Source: Cellulomonas fengjieae (lineage in GTDB: Bacteria > Actinomycetota > Actinomycetes > Actinomycetales > Cellulomonadaceae). From it: a stretch of 64,000 nucleotides of DNA. The translations under genes were made by a program, and so were the position numbers. The stretch is taken from the NCBI RefSeq assembly GCF_018388465.1, contig NZ_CP074404.1:3038001-3102000 (forward strand), given 5' to 3'. Shown here in pieces: positions 46,273 to 54,876 of the stretch. The notes beneath the pieces were generated by a model that was not told the origin of the DNA, made no database searches, and saw only the letters and a list, made by a program, of their open reading frames with translations. The stretch's first letter is position 1, and each line of letters begins with the position of its first letter.

Positions 46273-46708
46273 AGGCGGCGAGGTCGTCGTTGAGCCGCCC
46301 CAGCTGGGTGGCCAGCGCCGACACCTCGCCCTCGCTCCACGCCCCCAGCGCACGGTTCAGGTACGCCCGGCGCGCCTGCTGGGCCGCCTCGAAGCGGCGC
46401 TTCCCCTCGTCGGTGAGCTCGAGCAGCTGACCGCGGTAGTCGTCGGGGTCCGGCTGCCGCGCCACCAGCCCGGTGGTGCCCAGCCTGGCGAGCTGGCGCG
46501 ACATCGTGCCGCGCCCGACGCCGATCGTGGCCGCGAGGTCGCTGGCTCGCACGCCCGGTGTGACGGCGATCAGCGCCAGCAGCGCATACGCGGAGGGCTC
46601 GAGGTCCGGGTGCACGTCCTTGGCGATGGACGTCGACGACGCCTGAGCGCGCCGGAGAAGGAGGCCGAGCTCGCGCTCGAGCTGTCGGAACAAGTCATCA
46701 TCGACCAC
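46247..46708 (-). CDS. MarR family transcriptional regulator (second)
   Basis: A 153-residue MarR protein: YALLALIAVTPGVRASDLAATIGVGRGTMSRQLARLGTTGLVARQPDPDDYRGQLLELTDEGKRRF. It is only distantly like the one at 44088. GTG start at 46708 with AGGAC upstream. Convergent with the MFS exporter, so it may or may not regulate it; no target operator was identified. Confidence 0.87.
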   Translation of the reverse strand: MVDDDLFRQLERELGLLLRRAQASSTSIAKDVHPDLEPSAYALLALIAVTPGVRASDLAATIGVGRGTMSRQLARLGTTGLVARQPDPDDYRGQLLELTDEGKRRFEAAQQARRAYLNRALGAWSEGEVSALATQLGRLNDDLAAFTLAHPAH

Positions 46709-46836
46709 GTGCGCACGTCCTGACGGAAGCCGTAGAGATCGCCCCGCACGGTCCGAACGGGTGGGGGCTTGTCAGCAGACCACCGGCGACGCGGAGGTGT
46801 CAACACCCTGGGCGCCAGTGGGTCATCAGTGGGACA

Positions 46837-47619
46837 TCAGTGGGACCAGGTGGCCCGCTGGCGGGCGACGTGGGCGACGGCGGCGATGCGCGCAGGGTCC
46901 AACCGCACCGGCATCGCGCGGAAGACGGACTGGACGTCCTGCCGGGTGATGGCGAACGCGTCGTGCTCCGGGACCACCGTGCGGACCTCGAGATCGCCGT
47001 GCACCACCACCACACCGCGGACGGTGATGGCCGCGCAGGCCGCCGCGAGCAGGGCGCCCTGGACCCGGGTGGCCTCGAGCCGCGCGTCGCGCAGGTAGGA
47101 CATCGACCGCCCGTCGACCTCGAGGGTGCGCCCCTCGACGACGACGCGCTGCCCGGGGTGGCGGTGCTCGGAGAGCGTGAAGATGCCGGCCGGGCCGACC
47201 AGCAGGTGCTCGACCAGGCTGCCCTGGCGGCCGAGCGGCACGTCGTGCACCACCTGCCACCCCTCGTCGCACAGCCGCTCGAGCCGCGTCCGCACCGAGC
47301 TGCCGCGCTCGCGGCGGAGGGCGTCCAGGTCGATCGTGTCCCAGTCCTCCCCGCCGAGCCACGCCTGCAGCGCCGCCTCGTCGCGGGGGTCGAGGGCACC
47401 GACGCCGGGCTCCGGCAGGCTCAGCGCCAGCTCGGGGACGTCCGCGCGCAGGTACGCCTGGGCCGCCCGGCGCAGACCGCCCTCGAGGAGCGGGTCGTCG
47501 ACGTCGATCTCACCGGACTGGAGGTCCACGGACCCCACGCGCGCGCCGGTCTCCTGCGTGACATACAGGCGATCGGCGCCGTACCGCCGCCACCGCCGCA
47601 CCGTCAGGAGACCTTCCAC
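46837..47619 (-). CDS. NERD domain-containing protein
   Basis: A 260-residue protein. The middle part (residues about 110-200) matches the nuclease-related NERD domain: VRTRLERLCDEGWQVVHDVPLGRQGSLVEHLLVGPAGIFTLSEHRHPG, with the HLLVGPAGIF core. NERD domains are predicted DNA-processing modules with an endonuclease-like fold; the usual catalytic Glu/Lys after the core are unclear here (SEHRH instead of ETK). N-terminal part has a short beta region (VTQETGARVGSVDLQSGEI). GTG start at 47619. Function unknown. Confidence 0.78.
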   Translation of the reverse strand: MEGLLTVRRWRRYGADRLYVTQETGARVGSVDLQSGEIDVDDPLLEGGLRRAAQAYLRADVPELALSLPEPGVGALDPRDEAALQAWLGGEDWDTIDLDALRRERGSSVRTRLERLCDEGWQVVHDVPLGRQGSLVEHLLVGPAGIFTLSEHRHPGQRVVVEGRTLEVDGRSMSYLRDARLEATRVQGALLAAACAAITVRGVVVVHGDLEVRTVVPEHDAFAITRQDVQSVFRAMPVRLDPARIAAVAHVARQRATWSH

Positions 47620-47698
47620 GGGTGCATTATCGGCACGCGGACCCCCCGACTTCACTCCTGTCGACCATGTGGACGTCACTCGGTCGTGCGAGGTCCGT

Positions 47699-48100
47699 TC
47701 AGGCGTCGGGCTCGAAGGTCAGACTCACCGAGTTCATGCAGAACCGGTCGCCCGTCGGGGTCTGCGGGGCGTCGTCGAACACGTGCCCGAGGTGCGAGCC
47801 GCACCGTGCGCAGCGGACCTCGGTGCGGACCATGCCGAGGCTGCGGTCGGTGATCAGCTCCACGCGGTCACCCGCGAGCGGGGAGAAGAAGCTGGGCCAG
47901 CCGCAGTGCGAGTCGAACTTGGTGTCGGACCGGAACAGCTCGTTGCGGCACGCCCGGCAGCGGTACACGCCGGCGCGCGTCTCGTCGAGCAGCTCACCGG
48001 TCCACGGCCGCTCGGTGCCGGCGCGGCGCAGCACGGCGAACTCCTGGGGCTCCAGCTCCAGGGCCCACTGCTCGTCGGACTTGGTCACGTCGTAGGTCAT
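47699..48100 (-). CDS. msrB: Peptide-methionine (R)-S-oxide reductase
   Basis: A 133-residue MsrB. Zinc is held by YRCRACRNELF and VRCARCGSHLGHVFDD, and the catalytic Cys lies in DRFCMNSVSL. SHCGWPSFF binds the substrate. It repairs methionine-R-sulfoxide in proteins. ATG at 48100 is preceded by AGGAGGATCCGA, an ideal ribosome-binding site. Monocistronic. Confidence 0.96.
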   Translation of the reverse strand: MTYDVTKSDEQWALELEPQEFAVLRRAGTERPWTGELLDETRAGVYRCRACRNELFRSDTKFDSHCGWPSFFSPLAGDRVELITDRSLGMVRTEVRCARCGSHLGHVFDDAPQTPTGDRFCMNSVSLTFEPDA

Positions 48101-48274
48101 TCGGATCCTCCTGGATGTGCGATGGCGTCCGGTGCAACCGCCGCGGGGCCGGGGACGTTCCCGACGCGCCAGAACCGCCGCGCCCGGAATGTCGCTCCGG
48201 GACGGGCGTTCGCCCTAGTCTCGGCTCAGCGCCGGCCCCTCCTGGCCGGCGCTCGCCGAGCCCGTGAGGTCCGC

Positions 48275-50359
48275 GTGCCCAGAGCCACCCGACGCCGCTG
48301 GCCGCTGACCCGGTCGTTCGCCGTCATCAGCGTCGCCGCCATGGCGGTGCTCGGGTGTGCGCTCGTCGCCGTGACCTGGAGCGTCATGGGGCAGCAGTCG
48401 GAGCGCGACGGGACCGCATCCGCGCAGACGGTCACGGCCTACGCGACGGCCGTCGTCCCCACCGAGTCGTTCCTCCTGCCCGACGCGCTCGACCCGGAGC
48501 AGAAGGACGCCGTGCGCGCCGCCACCGCCGGCTTCGGGCCGCAGCTGGTCGAGCTGCGCCTGTGGGCCCTCGACGGCTCCATGATCTACAGCTCGGCCGA
48601 GCGCACCGAGACGGGGTTCCCCGACGGGGACCGACTGGACCTGGTGACCACCGGCGGCGACCCGAGCGCGCGCGTGCAGACCGACGTGCGCGGCTCGGCG
48701 GACGGCTCCGAGGGTGGGACCGAGCGGCGCGTGCTCGACGTCTACGTCCCCGTGGCGGTGGACGGCCAGATCGTCGGCGCGGCCGAGGTCATGCTCGACC
48801 ACACCGCCGCGGGTGCCGCGCTCGCGCAGGGGGTGCGCACGGTGTCCCTGGTGGTGGCGCTCGGGATGTTCCTGCTGTGGCTGGTGCTGTTCCGGACGGT
48901 GTGGACGGCGTCCCGCAGGCTGCAGGCGACCGCGCTCGAGAACGCCAGGCTTGCGCTGCTCGACTCGCTCACCGGCCTGCCGAACCGCCGGATGCTGGCC
49001 GAGCGGATGCGCCGCACGATCCTCGAGGCGCAGGAGACCGGCTCCCGCGTCGGCCTCATGCTGCTGGACATCGACCGGTTCAAGGACATCAACGACTCGC
49101 TCGGTCACGACCGTGGGGACGAGCTGCTCGAGCAGGTCGCGGAGCGGCTGCGGGGCGCGCTGCGCGGCGAGGACATCGTCGCGCGGCTGGGCGGCGACGA
49201 GTTCGCGATCCTGCTGCCCGACGTGCGCTCGGTGGCCAACGCCGAGCGGCTCGCGCGGCGGGTGCGCGCGCTGTTCGTGCCGCCCTTCCTGCTCGGCGAG
49301 CTGCCCCTGCACGTGGACACGTCGGTCGGCGTCGCGTGCCTGCCCGACCATGCCGCCGACCCGTCGTCCCTCATGCGCACCGCGGACGTGGCGATGTACG
49401 CGGCCAAGCACCACCGCACCGGCGTCTCGGTGTACTCGGCGGACGAGGACGACTCGTCGCCCGCCCGTCTGGTGCTCCTGGGTGACCTGCACCGCGCACT
49501 GACGCCCGCAGCCGGGGCGGCGCGCGAGCTGCGGATGCACTACCAGCCCAAGATCGAGCTCGCGACGGGGCAGACCGTGGGGCTCGAGGCGCTCATGCGC
49601 TGGGTGCACCCCACGCGCGGGGTCCTGCCGCCCGCCACCTTCATCCCGCTGGCCGAGCAGTCGGGCCTCATCCACGACGTCACGCGGTACGCCCTCAGCG
49701 AGTGCGTCACGCAGCTGGCCGCCTGGCGGGTCGAGGGCCGGGCGACGCCCGTGGCCGTCAACCTCTCCGCGCACGACGTCACGACCCTCGCCGTGGTGGA
49801 CCTCATCGAGGCGCTGCTCGAGGAGCACGGGGTGCCCGCCGACCTGCTCGAGGTCGAGATCACGGAGACCGCGCTGGTGGCCGACCCGTCGCGGGTGGTG
49901 CCCGTGCTGGAGCGGCTGGGTGCGCTGGGCATCCGGGTGGCCATCGACGACTTCGGGATCGGCAACACGTCGATCTCGCAGCTGCGCGACCTGCCCGTGG
50001 ACGAGCTGAAGATCGACCGCCTGTTCGTCGCCGACCTGGGCGCGCAGGAGCGCGAGGGGTCCGAGGTGGTGGTCCAGGCGATGGTCGACCTCGCGCACTC
50101 CTTCGACCTGCGCGTGGTCGCCGAGGGCGTCGAGGACGAGCCGACCGCCGCGATCCTGCGGCGGCTCGGCGTCGACCAGGCCCAGGGCTTCCTGTACTCG
50201 CAGGCCGTGCCGGCGCACGACCTGGGGCTCACGCAGTCGGTGCCCCGGCCCCGGCGGCGCGGCGCGCGGGTCGGCGTCGCGGTCGCCCGGCCCCGGACGA
50301 GCACGACACGCCACACGCGTCCACCCAGGTCACCAGGCACAGAACGCCCGAACGGATGA
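48275..50359 (+). CDS. Membrane GGDEF-EAL cyclic-di-GMP protein
   Basis: A 694-residue protein: N-terminal helix (SFAVISVAAMAVLGCALVAVTW), an extracellular sensor of about 150 residues, a second helix (TVSLVVALGMFLLWLVLF), then a GGDEF domain with LGGDEFAIL near residue 306 and an RGED inhibitory site before it, and an EAL domain beginning with MHYQPKIELATGQTVGLEALMRW near 437. The EAL metal and catalytic residues NLS, EITETAL, DDFGIGNTS, LKIDR and AEGVE are intact. Both synthesis and breakdown of c-di-GMP are possible. GTG at 48275 follows GTGAGGTCCGC. The SipW-type operon starts 70 bases downstream. Confidence 0.92.
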   Translation: MPRATRRRWPLTRSFAVISVAAMAVLGCALVAVTWSVMGQQSERDGTASAQTVTAYATAVVPTESFLLPDALDPEQKDAVRAATAGFGPQLVELRLWALDGSMIYSSAERTETGFPDGDRLDLVTTGGDPSARVQTDVRGSADGSEGGTERRVLDVYVPVAVDGQIVGAAEVMLDHTAAGAALAQGVRTVSLVVALGMFLLWLVLFRTVWTASRRLQATALENARLALLDSLTGLPNRRMLAERMRRTILEAQETGSRVGLMLLDIDRFKDINDSLGHDRGDELLEQVAERLRGALRGEDIVARLGGDEFAILLPDVRSVANAERLARRVRALFVPPFLLGELPLHVDTSVGVACLPDHAADPSSLMRTADVAMYAAKHHRTGVSVYSADEDDSSPARLVLLGDLHRALTPAAGAARELRMHYQPKIELATGQTVGLEALMRWVHPTRGVLPPATFIPLAEQSGLIHDVTRYALSECVTQLAAWRVEGRATPVAVNLSAHDVTTLAVVDLIEALLEEHGVPADLLEVEITETALVADPSRVVPVLERLGALGIRVAIDDFGIGNTSISQLRDLPVDELKIDRLFVADLGAQEREGSEVVVQAMVDLAHSFDLRVVAEGVEDEPTAAILRRLGVDQAQGFLYSQAVPAHDLGLTQSVPRPRRRGARVGVAVARPRTSTTRHTRPPRSPGTERPNG

Positions 50360-50429
50360 GTATCGTGCGTTTCGCTCAAGTCCGGCGCCCCGGTGCCGAT
50401 AGAAGAGTTTCGACTCTAGGGGTTTCGCG

Positions 50430-51119
50430 ATGATGGATGACCTGCTGCACGAGATGATCGACCCCGCCCCGGTGCACCGCGACGCACCGCGCCGGCGGCG
50501 GCTGTGGACCACCGTCGCCATCGTCGGGCTGGCGGTCGTAGGCGCCACGACGCTGACGACGTCGGCCATCTTCACCGACAACGACGCGGTGTCGGCCGAG
50601 ATCCACAGCGGCACCGTCGACCTCGTCATCGGCTCGACGGCCGGGTTCGCGTTCGCGCCGCAGAACCTGAGTCCCGGCACCAGCACGTACGCACCGCTGC
50701 GGGTGGCCAGCGCCGGCTCTCTCGAGCTGCGGTACTCGATCTCGTTCGCGGCGACGCAGACGACCAACCCGCTGCCCGACCCCACGCTCGACCCCGCCCC
50801 GGCGGCCGGTGACCTGCGCGACGTCCTCGACCTGTTCGTCTACGCGGTCCCGGAGGCAGGCTGCAACGCGGCCGGCGTGGCCGCGCTGCAGCCGCTCGAC
50901 CCGTCGGGGGCCGAGAAGCCGTGGCCCGGGACGGCCCGACCGCTCGTGGGCAGCAGCGCCCAGGGGTCCCAGGAGGGCGACCGGGTGCTCGCGGTGGGCA
51001 CGCCGGAGGAGTGGCTGTGCTTCCGGGTCGACTTCCCGGCCTCCGCCGGCAACGAGTACCAGGACGCCGCGGTGCGGCTGGACCTGACCTTCAACGCCGA
51101 GCAGACGGCCAACAACTGA
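50430..51119 (+). CDS. SipW-dependent (alternate signal) exported protein
   Basis: A 229-residue protein with a twenty-residue cytoplasmic start, a hydrophobic segment (LWTTVAIVGLAVVGATTLTTSAIFTDNDAVSAEIHSGTVDL) of the SipW/TasA-like type (AxFTDxxxxxxxIxSGTxDL), and a beta-rich domain with two cysteines (AVPEAGCNAAG, EEWLCFRVDF). Such proteins are exported and cut by a SipW-type signal peptidase and form matrix fibres or surface components in Bacillus. The signal peptidase follows immediately. ATG at 50430 or 50433. Confidence 0.82.
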   Translation: MMDDLLHEMIDPAPVHRDAPRRRRLWTTVAIVGLAVVGATTLTTSAIFTDNDAVSAEIHSGTVDLVIGSTAGFAFAPQNLSPGTSTYAPLRVASAGSLELRYSISFAATQTTNPLPDPTLDPAPAAGDLRDVLDLFVYAVPEAGCNAAGVAALQPLDPSGAEKPWPGTARPLVGSSAQGSQEGDRVLAVGTPEEWLCFRVDFPASAGNEYQDAAVRLDLTFNAEQTANN

Positions 51120-51124
51120 GACCC

Positions 51125-51853
51125 ATGACCTCCTGGTCGGACGGACGCGCGAGCCCCACCGTCGACCGGCGCGCGCCACGCACGACCGGTCGGCGGCGAG
51201 CCCGCGCCCCCAAGCCGGTGTGGCGGCGCGTGCTCGACGTCGCCCTCTGGACGGTCGTGGTGGTCTGCGGCCTCGCCTACGCCACGTCCCTGGCCGTGCC
51301 CCTCTGGTTCCAGCTCCACCAGCAGCGCCTGCTCATCGTGACGTCCGGCTCGATGGCGCCCAAGTTCGACGCGGGCGACGCCGTCGTGCTGCGCGCGATC
51401 TCCGAGGAGTCGGACCTGAAGGTCGGCCAGATCATCTCGTTCTGGCCGATCGGCTCCGACGACCTGGTCACCCACCGGATCGTCGCGCTGCGCAAGCTGC
51501 CCGACCTGCGTCAGGACGAGACGACCGGGAGGATGGTCGCCCAGCTCGACGCGAACGGGGAGCAGCGGACGAAGTCGTACGTGGTGACCAAGGGCGACGC
51601 CAACGCCGAGGCGGACGTGAACGCCACCCCGGTCGGCCGGGTGCGCGGTGTGCAGCTCGCGGTGCACAAGGGCTGGGGCTGGGTGCTGCAGTGGGCGGGA
51701 TCCGCGCAGGGACGCGCGGTGATGCTCGTCCCTCCGCTGCTGGCACTCGCTACGCTCGAGCTGCTCTCGATCGGTGACGCCAGGCGTGCCCGCCGAGCCC
51801 GCCCCGCAGCCGAGACAGCCGACAGGAGGATGGATGAGCTCCTCCTCGACTGA
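51125..51853 (+). CDS. sipW: Signal peptidase I, SipW/ER type
   Basis: A 242-residue membrane peptidase. After a basic N-terminus and a helix (VALWTVVVVCGLAYATSLAVPLWF) comes VTSGSMAPKFDAGDAVVLR with the catalytic Ser, and DDLVTHRIVAL where the general base is His instead of Lys, as in SipW and archaeal or ER enzymes. A C-terminal second helix (VMLVPPLLALATLELLSIG) is also typical. It lies 5 bases after the exported protein gene and overlaps the small third gene by 20 bases, so they form one operon with candidate substrates on both sides. Confidence 0.9.
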   Translation: MTSWSDGRASPTVDRRAPRTTGRRRARAPKPVWRRVLDVALWTVVVVCGLAYATSLAVPLWFQLHQQRLLIVTSGSMAPKFDAGDAVVLRAISEESDLKVGQIISFWPIGSDDLVTHRIVALRKLPDLRQDETTGRMVAQLDANGEQRTKSYVVTKGDANAEADVNATPVGRVRGVQLAVHKGWGWVLQWAGSAQGRAVMLVPPLLALATLELLSIGDARRARRARPAAETADRRMDELLLD

Positions 51854-52088
51854 GCCCGGCGCCGAGGTCGTCGCACAGGCGCCTCGCGGCTTCCTGTCCG
51901 TCGACCGGGGCGGCCTCGTGCGGCTCGCCGTCGCGCTGGCGTTCGGCGTCGCCGCGTTGCTGAGCCCGTCGATCGGGTCGACGTCCGCGCACTTCACGGA
52001 CAACCCGCAGGTCGCGATCACGTTCGTGGTGACACCGACGCCGACACCGACCGTCACGCCTGCTCCCGCACCGAGCCAGCCCTCGTAG
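51834..52088 (+). CDS. Small SipW-dependent-type exported protein with Pro/Thr tail
   Basis: An 84-residue protein: 30 polar residues, a hydrophobic segment (LVRLAVALAFGVAALLSP), then SIGSTSAHFTDNPQVAITFVV, which has the AxFTDN signature of SipW substrates, and a Pro/Thr repeat tail. ATG at 51834 follows GACAGGAGGATGG. It overlaps the signal peptidase gene. The mature part after cleavage would be only about 35 residues, mostly tail. Could be a cleavable anchor or fibre subunit; function unknown. Confidence 0.75.
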   Translation: MSSSSTEPGAEVVAQAPRGFLSVDRGGLVRLAVALAFGVAALLSPSIGSTSAHFTDNPQVAITFVVTPTPTPTVTPAPAPSQPS

Positions 52089-52097
52089 CCCTCCGGG

Positions 52098-53498
52098 TCA
52101 GGACCGGACGCCCCGGGCGCCGAGCAGGACGCCGGCGGGGTCGTGGGCCAGCGAGAGCGCCCGCAGTCGCTGCGCCACGTCGGCGGTGAACACGCGCCCG
52201 GCCCACTGGGGCCCGGCCGAGTCGGTGAAGTTGGGCAGGCCGCCGTCGCGCGCCCACGGGGCGAGCCCGTCGTGCACGCGCACCGTGTCCTGCGCGACGA
52301 GCTCGGCGAGCTCGGGCAGCAGCAGGGCCGCGGAGAAGACCGAGAACGCGGCGTCGCGGTGCGCGAAGGCGCTCGGCACGCCGCGGTCGTCACGGACGCG
52401 GCCGCCCAGCTGGCGCACCTCCACCACGGCCTGGGCGCACTGCGCGTCCGGGCCGACCAGCTCGAGCAGCCGGTCGGCCGCCTCGCCCGGGAACGAGTCG
52501 AGCAGGCTGTGGTGCTCGTGCAGCGGCATCGGGTCGGTGGGGTCGGTGTGCACGTCGCCGAGCTCGGCGTACGCCATGACCCGCACGGTGTCGATGATCG
52601 GTGTCGCGACCGAGCGGATCGCGCGGATCATCTCCTCCCCCGTCGCCGGGTCACCCGTCCACGCGAACCGCACCGTGACCGACGTCGTGCCGCGCAGCGG
52701 CGCGGGGAACATCGGCAGGTCGGGCAGGCGCATGACGGCGATCGACGTGGTGCCCTCCTGCGGCAGCAGCTCGCACCACCGGCTCCAGGTGCGGACCACC
52801 GCGGCGGCGTCGGCACCCGCGAACCAGACGGCGCCGGCGTAGAGCTCGGCCTGCTCCCCCAGGTCGATCTCGACGGCGGTGACGATGCCGAGCGTGCCCT
52901 TACCGCCGCGCAGCCCCCAGAACAGGTCGGGGTCGCTCGTCGCGGTCACGCGGTGGGCCACGCCGTCGCCGGTGACGACGTCGAACGCGCGGACCGTGTC
53001 CGATGCGAGCCCGTGCGTGCGGGCGACGGGGCCGAGCCCGCCGCCCGTGAGGTAGCCCACGACGCCCACGTGCGGCGACGAGCCGGCCAGGGCGGCCAGC
53101 CCGTACGGAGCACAGGCCTCCAGGACCGCGGCCCACCGCACGCCCGCGCCGATCCGTGCCCAGCGCGCGTCGGCGTGCACCGTCAGCTCGTCGAGGGCAG
53201 CCGTGCTCACCAGGATCGCGTCCTGCATGGTCTCGGTCGCGCCGTGTCCCGTGCCCTGCACGGCGACCTGCAGCCCGGTGGCGGCCGCGACGCGCAGCGT
53301 GTGCGAGACGTCCGCGGAGCCCCGGGCGGCGACGACGGCCACCGGCCGGATCGCCTTGGTGAGGTTGCTCGTGGCGGTGAGCGCCGTGTACGGGTCGGTG
53401 CCCGGCAGGTGCACGGGGATGCCGGAGCCGGTGAGCGCCCGCACGGCGGCGTCGGTCGCCGGGCGGTGGTCGCTGAGCTGCGAGCTGATGAGGGTCAT
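52098..53498 (-). CDS. FAD-binding oxidoreductase (BBE-like, PCMH-type)
   Basis: A 466-residue flavoprotein: PCMH-type FAD domain with RPVAVVAARGSADVSHTLRVAA, VAVQGTGHGATETM whose His is likely the covalent FAD anchor, GSSPHVGVVGYLTGGGLGPVAR and FWGLRGGKGTLGIVTAVEI. The C-terminal HDGLAPWARDGGLPNF resembles the berberine-bridge domain but lacks the second Cys. It oxidises a sugar or secondary metabolite; substrate unknown. ATG at 53498. Divergent from the LLM oxidoreductase, with a shared 200-base region. Confidence 0.87.
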   Translation of the reverse strand: MTLISSQLSDHRPATDAAVRALTGSGIPVHLPGTDPYTALTATSNLTKAIRPVAVVAARGSADVSHTLRVAAATGLQVAVQGTGHGATETMQDAILVSTAALDELTVHADARWARIGAGVRWAAVLEACAPYGLAALAGSSPHVGVVGYLTGGGLGPVARTHGLASDTVRAFDVVTGDGVAHRVTATSDPDLFWGLRGGKGTLGIVTAVEIDLGEQAELYAGAVWFAGADAAAVVRTWSRWCELLPQEGTTSIAVMRLPDLPMFPAPLRGTTSVTVRFAWTGDPATGEEMIRAIRSVATPIIDTVRVMAYAELGDVHTDPTDPMPLHEHHSLLDSFPGEAADRLLELVGPDAQCAQAVVEVRQLGGRVRDDRGVPSAFAHRDAAFSVFSAALLLPELAELVAQDTVRVHDGLAPWARDGGLPNFTDSAGPQWAGRVFTADVAQRLRALSLAHDPAGVLLGARGVRS

Positions 53499-53658
53499 GG
53501 CGTTCCTTCGTCGTCCGGCACGGGGTCCCGTGCGCTGTCCTGGCGCGGCACCGTCGTGGGCGCACGGGCAGAAAGGGACGGGTCGCGTGCGCGTGATACA
53601 TCCCGTGCGGCTCGTCGGAGGGAATAGGAACCGGGCGCGCCCTGTTGAGCGGCAGGTA

Positions 53659-53672
53659 CATGCAAACGCATG
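53659..53672. promoter_or_regulatory. Candidate operator CATGC-AAAC-GCATG
   Basis: A perfect five-base inverted repeat around AAAC lies 27 bases before the LLM oxidoreductase start and in the shared upstream region of the FAD oxidoreductase. TTGAGC at 53645-53650 just before it could be the -35. No local regulator gene is seen. Confidence 0.35.
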
Positions 53673-53698
53673 GACCTCTTCACTTAGCGAGGCGCGAG

Positions 53699-54853
53699 AT
53701 GCAGTTCGGGATCTTCACCGTCGGTGACGTCACCACCGATCCGACCACCGGCCGGACGCCGGACGACACCGAGCGGGTGCGCAACATGCTCACCATCGCC
53801 CAGCACGCCGACCAGGCGGGACTGGACGTCTTCGCGACGGGCGAGCACCACAACCCGCCGTTCGTGCCGTCGTCGCCCACCACCATGCTGGGCTACCTCG
53901 CGGGCACGACGAAGGACATCATCCTGTCGACCGCCACCACGCTGATCACCACCAACGACCCCGTCCGGCTGGCCGAGGAGTACGCGATGCTCCAGGTCAT
54001 CTCCGACGGGCGGATGGACCTGATGATGGGCCGCGGCAACACCGGCCCCGTCTACCCGTGGTTCGGCCAGGACATCCGCCAGGGCATCCCGCTCGCGATC
54101 GAGAACTACGCGCTGCTGCGCCGCCTCTGGGACGAGGAGGTCGTGGACTGGCAGGGCAAGTTCCGCACGCCCCTGCAGGGGTTCACCTCGACCCCCCGCC
54201 CGCTCGACGGCGTCCCGCCGTTCGTCTGGCACGGCTCGATCCGCAGCCCCGAGATCGCCGAGCAGGCCGCCTACTACGGTGACGGGTTCCTGCACAACGC
54301 GATCTTCTGGCCGCTGGAGCACGCCGCGCAGATGGTGACGTTCTACCGCGAGCGCTTCGAGCACTACGGGCACGGGCAGGCCGACCAGGCGATCGTCGGG
54401 CTCGGGGGCCAGGTGTTCATGCGTCCCCGGTCGCAGGACGCGGTCAAGGAGTTCCGGCCGTACTTCGACAACGCGCCCGTCTACGGGCACGGACCGTCGC
54501 TGGAGGACTTCACGCGCGACACCCCGCTGACCGTCGGCAGCCCGCAGGAGGTCATCGACCGCTACGGGAAGTTCCGCGAGCAGGTCGGGCACTACCAGCG
54601 CCAGATGTTCCTCATGGACCACGCCGGGCTGCCGCTCAAGACGGTGCTCGAGCAGATCGACATCCTGGCGGGCGAGGTCGTCCCCGTGCTGCGCGCCGAG
54701 GCCGAGTCCGCACGTCCGGCGCACGTTCCGGCCAACCCGCCCATGCACGCCGACCGGGTGGCGGCCGCGCGTGCCGCGGGTACCGTCCATGACCAGGTCG
54801 TCGCGCACGACACGTACACCGGCCTGCGGGCCGAGGACTCGCTGTCCTCATGA
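53699..54853 (+). CDS. LLM class flavin-dependent oxidoreductase, CE1758 family
   Basis: A 384-residue luciferase-like TIM barrel: MQFGIFTVGDVTTDPTTGR, TGEHHNPPFVPSSP, ILSTATTLITTNDPVRLAEEYAMLQVISDGRMDLMMGRG, and a C-terminal HYQRQMFLMDHAGLP. The set matches the CE1758-type FMN-dependent monooxygenases, usually found with a CE1759-type FMN reductase, as here (24 bases downstream). Substrate unknown. ATG at 53699 follows GCGAGGCGCGAG. Confidence 0.9.
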   Translation: MQFGIFTVGDVTTDPTTGRTPDDTERVRNMLTIAQHADQAGLDVFATGEHHNPPFVPSSPTTMLGYLAGTTKDIILSTATTLITTNDPVRLAEEYAMLQVISDGRMDLMMGRGNTGPVYPWFGQDIRQGIPLAIENYALLRRLWDEEVVDWQGKFRTPLQGFTSTPRPLDGVPPFVWHGSIRSPEIAEQAAYYGDGFLHNAIFWPLEHAAQMVTFYRERFEHYGHGQADQAIVGLGGQVFMRPRSQDAVKEFRPYFDNAPVYGHGPSLEDFTRDTPLTVGSPQEVIDRYGKFREQVGHYQRQMFLMDHAGLPLKTVLEQIDILAGEVVPVLRAEAESARPAHVPANPPMHADRVAAARAAGTVHDQVVAHDTYTGLRAEDSLSS

Positions 54854-54876
54854 CTGCCGCCGGGGAAGGGACCACG

